From Neelides folsomi (Eukaryota; Arthropoda; Collembola; Neelipleona; Neelidae), in assembly GCA_034687125.1 (NCBI GenBank), contig JAQGBZ010000078.1, forward strand, positions 1 to 64,000: 64,000 nucleotides of DNA, read 5' to 3'. The notes under the pieces are model-generated. The model worked only from the letters and a program-made list of their open reading frames with translations, did not search any database and had not been told where the DNA came from. Both the position numbers and the translations under genes were made by a program. Below are positions 62,201-64,000 of the stretch, one piece after another; position 1 is the first letter of the stretch, and the number at the start of each line of letters is the position of its first letter.

Positions 62201-64000
62201 AAACCCACTTACCGATGTAACAGCCCAACATACCACGCGGTAACTTTTTTATGTTTTTAAATAAATAATAATAATAATATAGAGAATAATTGTGTAGGTA
62301 AAAATGAAAATAAAATTAAAGTTGCATTATTTTTTAATAATTTTAGGTAAAGAAAAGTATGGAAGAATATTTAAGGCGAAGAGAAGAAGAAGGAAATATC
62401 AAAAGGAAAAGTGAAACGAATGTTCGAATGTCTCCAGAATCAAAACGAGTTTGTTATTTCCCATCCAGTCCTTCATCTTCAATTTCAAGTTACAGTGCGA
62501 GATGTTCATCAGCTGATGGAAGCGACGAAGAAGAAGGAACCATAAGTCCATTTGAAGACGAAGATTCCTCTTCACCAGGAAGTTCCTGGAATTTATTGGA
62601 CGAAACTTCTGATCCTCCACTTCATTTTTCCGAAGAAGAAGAACTTTCAATTTCAAGCGGATTTCAAGAAATGTCTCCAGACATACAAAAAGAAGAGGAA
62701 GAAAATGATAATGAGCCGACGTCGACGGTCAAAAGAAATCGCGAGTCAACTGAAGATTCCAAAGAATTCTCACCACCACCATTTTCTCCAGAACGGGAAT
62801 CCCAAACGAATTATTCGTCCTCGTATTCCTCCTCAAGTTCGTTCACGACAACGCTCAAAGGAAAGAAAGTCCCAGAATCATTTGAGAAAATATCTTCAAT
62901 TCTCAAAACATTTTCCAAAGCTATTCATTTCACTTCATTCCCATTGAAATCTCTCATTGAGCTCACTCCGTATCTTCTCTCTATTTTAATCAACGGTAAG
63001 CTGAACCATGAAGCCGAAACTTTTTATTCAGCTGAGGGAAATCCCGAACCAGTTAAGCAAATCGGAATGAAAATCTTTAGTTATTCCTGGTCAATTCTCA
63101 AATTCTTAACCTTGAAAATTGACATTCAAGAATATTTATTAAAAACGAAAATCATTAATTTACTCTTTAAAATTTTTTACCCCTACGAGGAGACAGACGA
63201 GTTTTATAAAAAATATGGCGAGTGTCTTTTGGAAAATTTATGGGGAGTTTCCGACATTTCGAATTACTACCGCGAAGCCCAATTTGACTCGATTTTGAGA
63301 TTATGTCCCAATTCTAAGACTGAAATTGCTCTCACTATCCCGCTATTCTTTTTTCGGAGGTTGAAGAATTGCAGGCTAATTAACAAAGCTTTGAGCTCAA
63401 TTGCAAAATTCGAGAGTTTTTATAGTTTAACAAAAAAGGAAATTCATTTAATTCTGAGTCGGGACGAGCTCGAGTTTGAGAGTTTCCAAGAATGCATTTT
63501 AGCTTTAATTGCCATTGCTGGTATTTTCTCAGCCACTTGGACCGAGTCAGACGAGTTTAAAAAACGTCGATTGTTGTTCAAACCCACTGAGGTTGAGCTC
63601 GAGGAGGGCGAAAGCGATAGTGAAAAAGTGAAATTTGTTTTGGATGATGGAAGCGAAGTGTTGGGTAATAAATCCATCATCACTTCTCAATGTCCCGTTT
63701 TCTCTGCTATGTTCGAAGGGCATTTCACTGAGAGTCGAGAACAAAAAGTGACATTTCGGGATACGTCTAAAAAGACTCTTACTCAATTCCTCCATCAAAT
63801 CTCTCAGCTAAAGGATCGAACCAAGGAGGATGTGGAGGAGATTGAAAAAGACTCACTTTTGGATCTTGACACGATTTTTGGAATCATATCTCTCTCTAAT
63901 ATGTTCATGTTAGAGGAAGTTTTTATCCGTGGGATGAATTCTATCGTCGCCTTCTATTTATGCCCACACTCTGCCGCGAGCATTTTTGAGAGAGCAATTC
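59201..64000 (+). CDS. ARMC5: ARMC5-like armadillo-repeat and BTB protein (3' end beyond window)
   Basis: The exons are 59201-59575, 59674-59948, 60037-60205, 60283-60484, 61797-61896, 61975-62239, and 62347 to the window end, about 1013 residues so far. Residues about 15-440 are leucine-rich helical ARM-type repeats (SRNDVSPSKFLKYLNILSKC; RSIKCLVNLSKDQECLLLV; PIDCLHNLSNSGSISRALGF). A serine/acidic, probably disordered linker follows (about 480-640), then more helices. A BTB domain starts near residue 885 (VKFVLDDGSEVLGNKSIITS, PVFSAMFEGHFTESREQKVTF). ARM then linker then BTB is the ARMC5 layout. In vertebrates ARMC5 is a CUL3 ubiquitin-ligase adaptor that targets RNA polymerase II subunits and SREBP; that role is inferred here. 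It is longer than the human protein. Intron 4 holds a Tc1-like element. Confidence 0.85.
60527..61739 (-). mobile_element. Internally deleted Tc1-like transposon in an ARMC5 intron
   Basis: The terminal inverted repeats (left 60527-60573, right 61693-61739) match over about 47 bases with one mismatch, beginning CAGTTCGT. TA lies directly outside both tips (60525-60526 and 61740-61741). The element carries a minus-strand transposase remnant missing its middle. Subtracting it leaves an intron of about 97 bases, the size of its neighbours, so this is a clean insertion. Confidence 0.93.
60753..61395 (-). pseudogene. Broken Tc1-type transposase
   Basis: The N-terminal fragment (61395-61093) is the paired helix-turn-helix DNA-binding part (MARGKLLLLGERSEIAKMLS, then KKAQIARRLNISRT and TGRPSLVTNREKKIL). 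A stop follows. The C-terminal fragment (61070-60753) holds the second and third catalytic acidic positions (LAQDNARIH and SPDMNPMENLW). The intervening part with the first catalytic aspartate is missing, so it cannot be active. It runs opposite to the host gene. Confidence 0.88.

Noticed and set aside
62552-62947. 131-codon frame inside the ARMC5-like last exon
   Set aside because: Alternative frame of the serine/acid-rich linker; the main frame runs through from 62347 to the window end.

Overview
The window looks like nuclear DNA from a crustacean, most likely a parasitic copepod of the sea-louse kind; that is an inference. It is AT-rich, and its genes are split by short GT-AG introns (about 60-250 bp), with some very long ones. 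The recognisable proteins are animal families (PET/LIM, ARM-BTB, FUN14, CYP2-clan P450, front-end desaturase), and Tc1/mariner-type elements and their small derivatives are scattered through the spacers. Exon models were assembled by eye from reading frame, splice sites and phase; every multi-exon model below keeps frame across all junctions.

Layout, left to right. 1-431: a fold-back MITE. 1273-2284 (+): a two-exon C2H2 zinc-finger protein with an eh1-like motif. 4013-6740 (+): an 11-exon ionotropic glutamate receptor-like gene with no amino-terminal domain and apparently no pore loop. 7610-8795 (-): a FUN14-family gene with two alternative last exons. 9488-11620 (+): a complete 492-residue cytochrome P450. 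11908-13716 (-): a complete 440-residue cytochrome b5/front-end fatty acid desaturase. 18094-19469 (+): a secreted or membrane protein rich in Gly and Leu. 24531-25680 (-): an unrecognised 353-residue protein. 25.7-32 kb: spacer with a few unresolved open frames.

32051-56102 (+): most of a Limpet-type (Lmpt) gene, with a PET domain followed by six LIM domains. Its true start lies upstream of the first exon I can place. Within its long introns are at least two candidate alternative first exons (41.9 kb and 52.3 kb), a hairpin over one splice donor, a large MITE and a nested 98-residue gene. 58200-58478 (+): a small secreted peptide precursor with dibasic sites. 59201 to the window end (+): ARMC5-like, with ARM repeats then a BTB domain, cut off by the window edge; one of its small introns carries an internally deleted Tc1-like element.

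The genes do not form one pathway. The P450 and desaturase are both ER lipid/xenobiotic enzymes that lie tail to tail. The main themes are isoform switching through alternative terminal exons (FUN14 and Lmpt) and mobile elements placed in introns.
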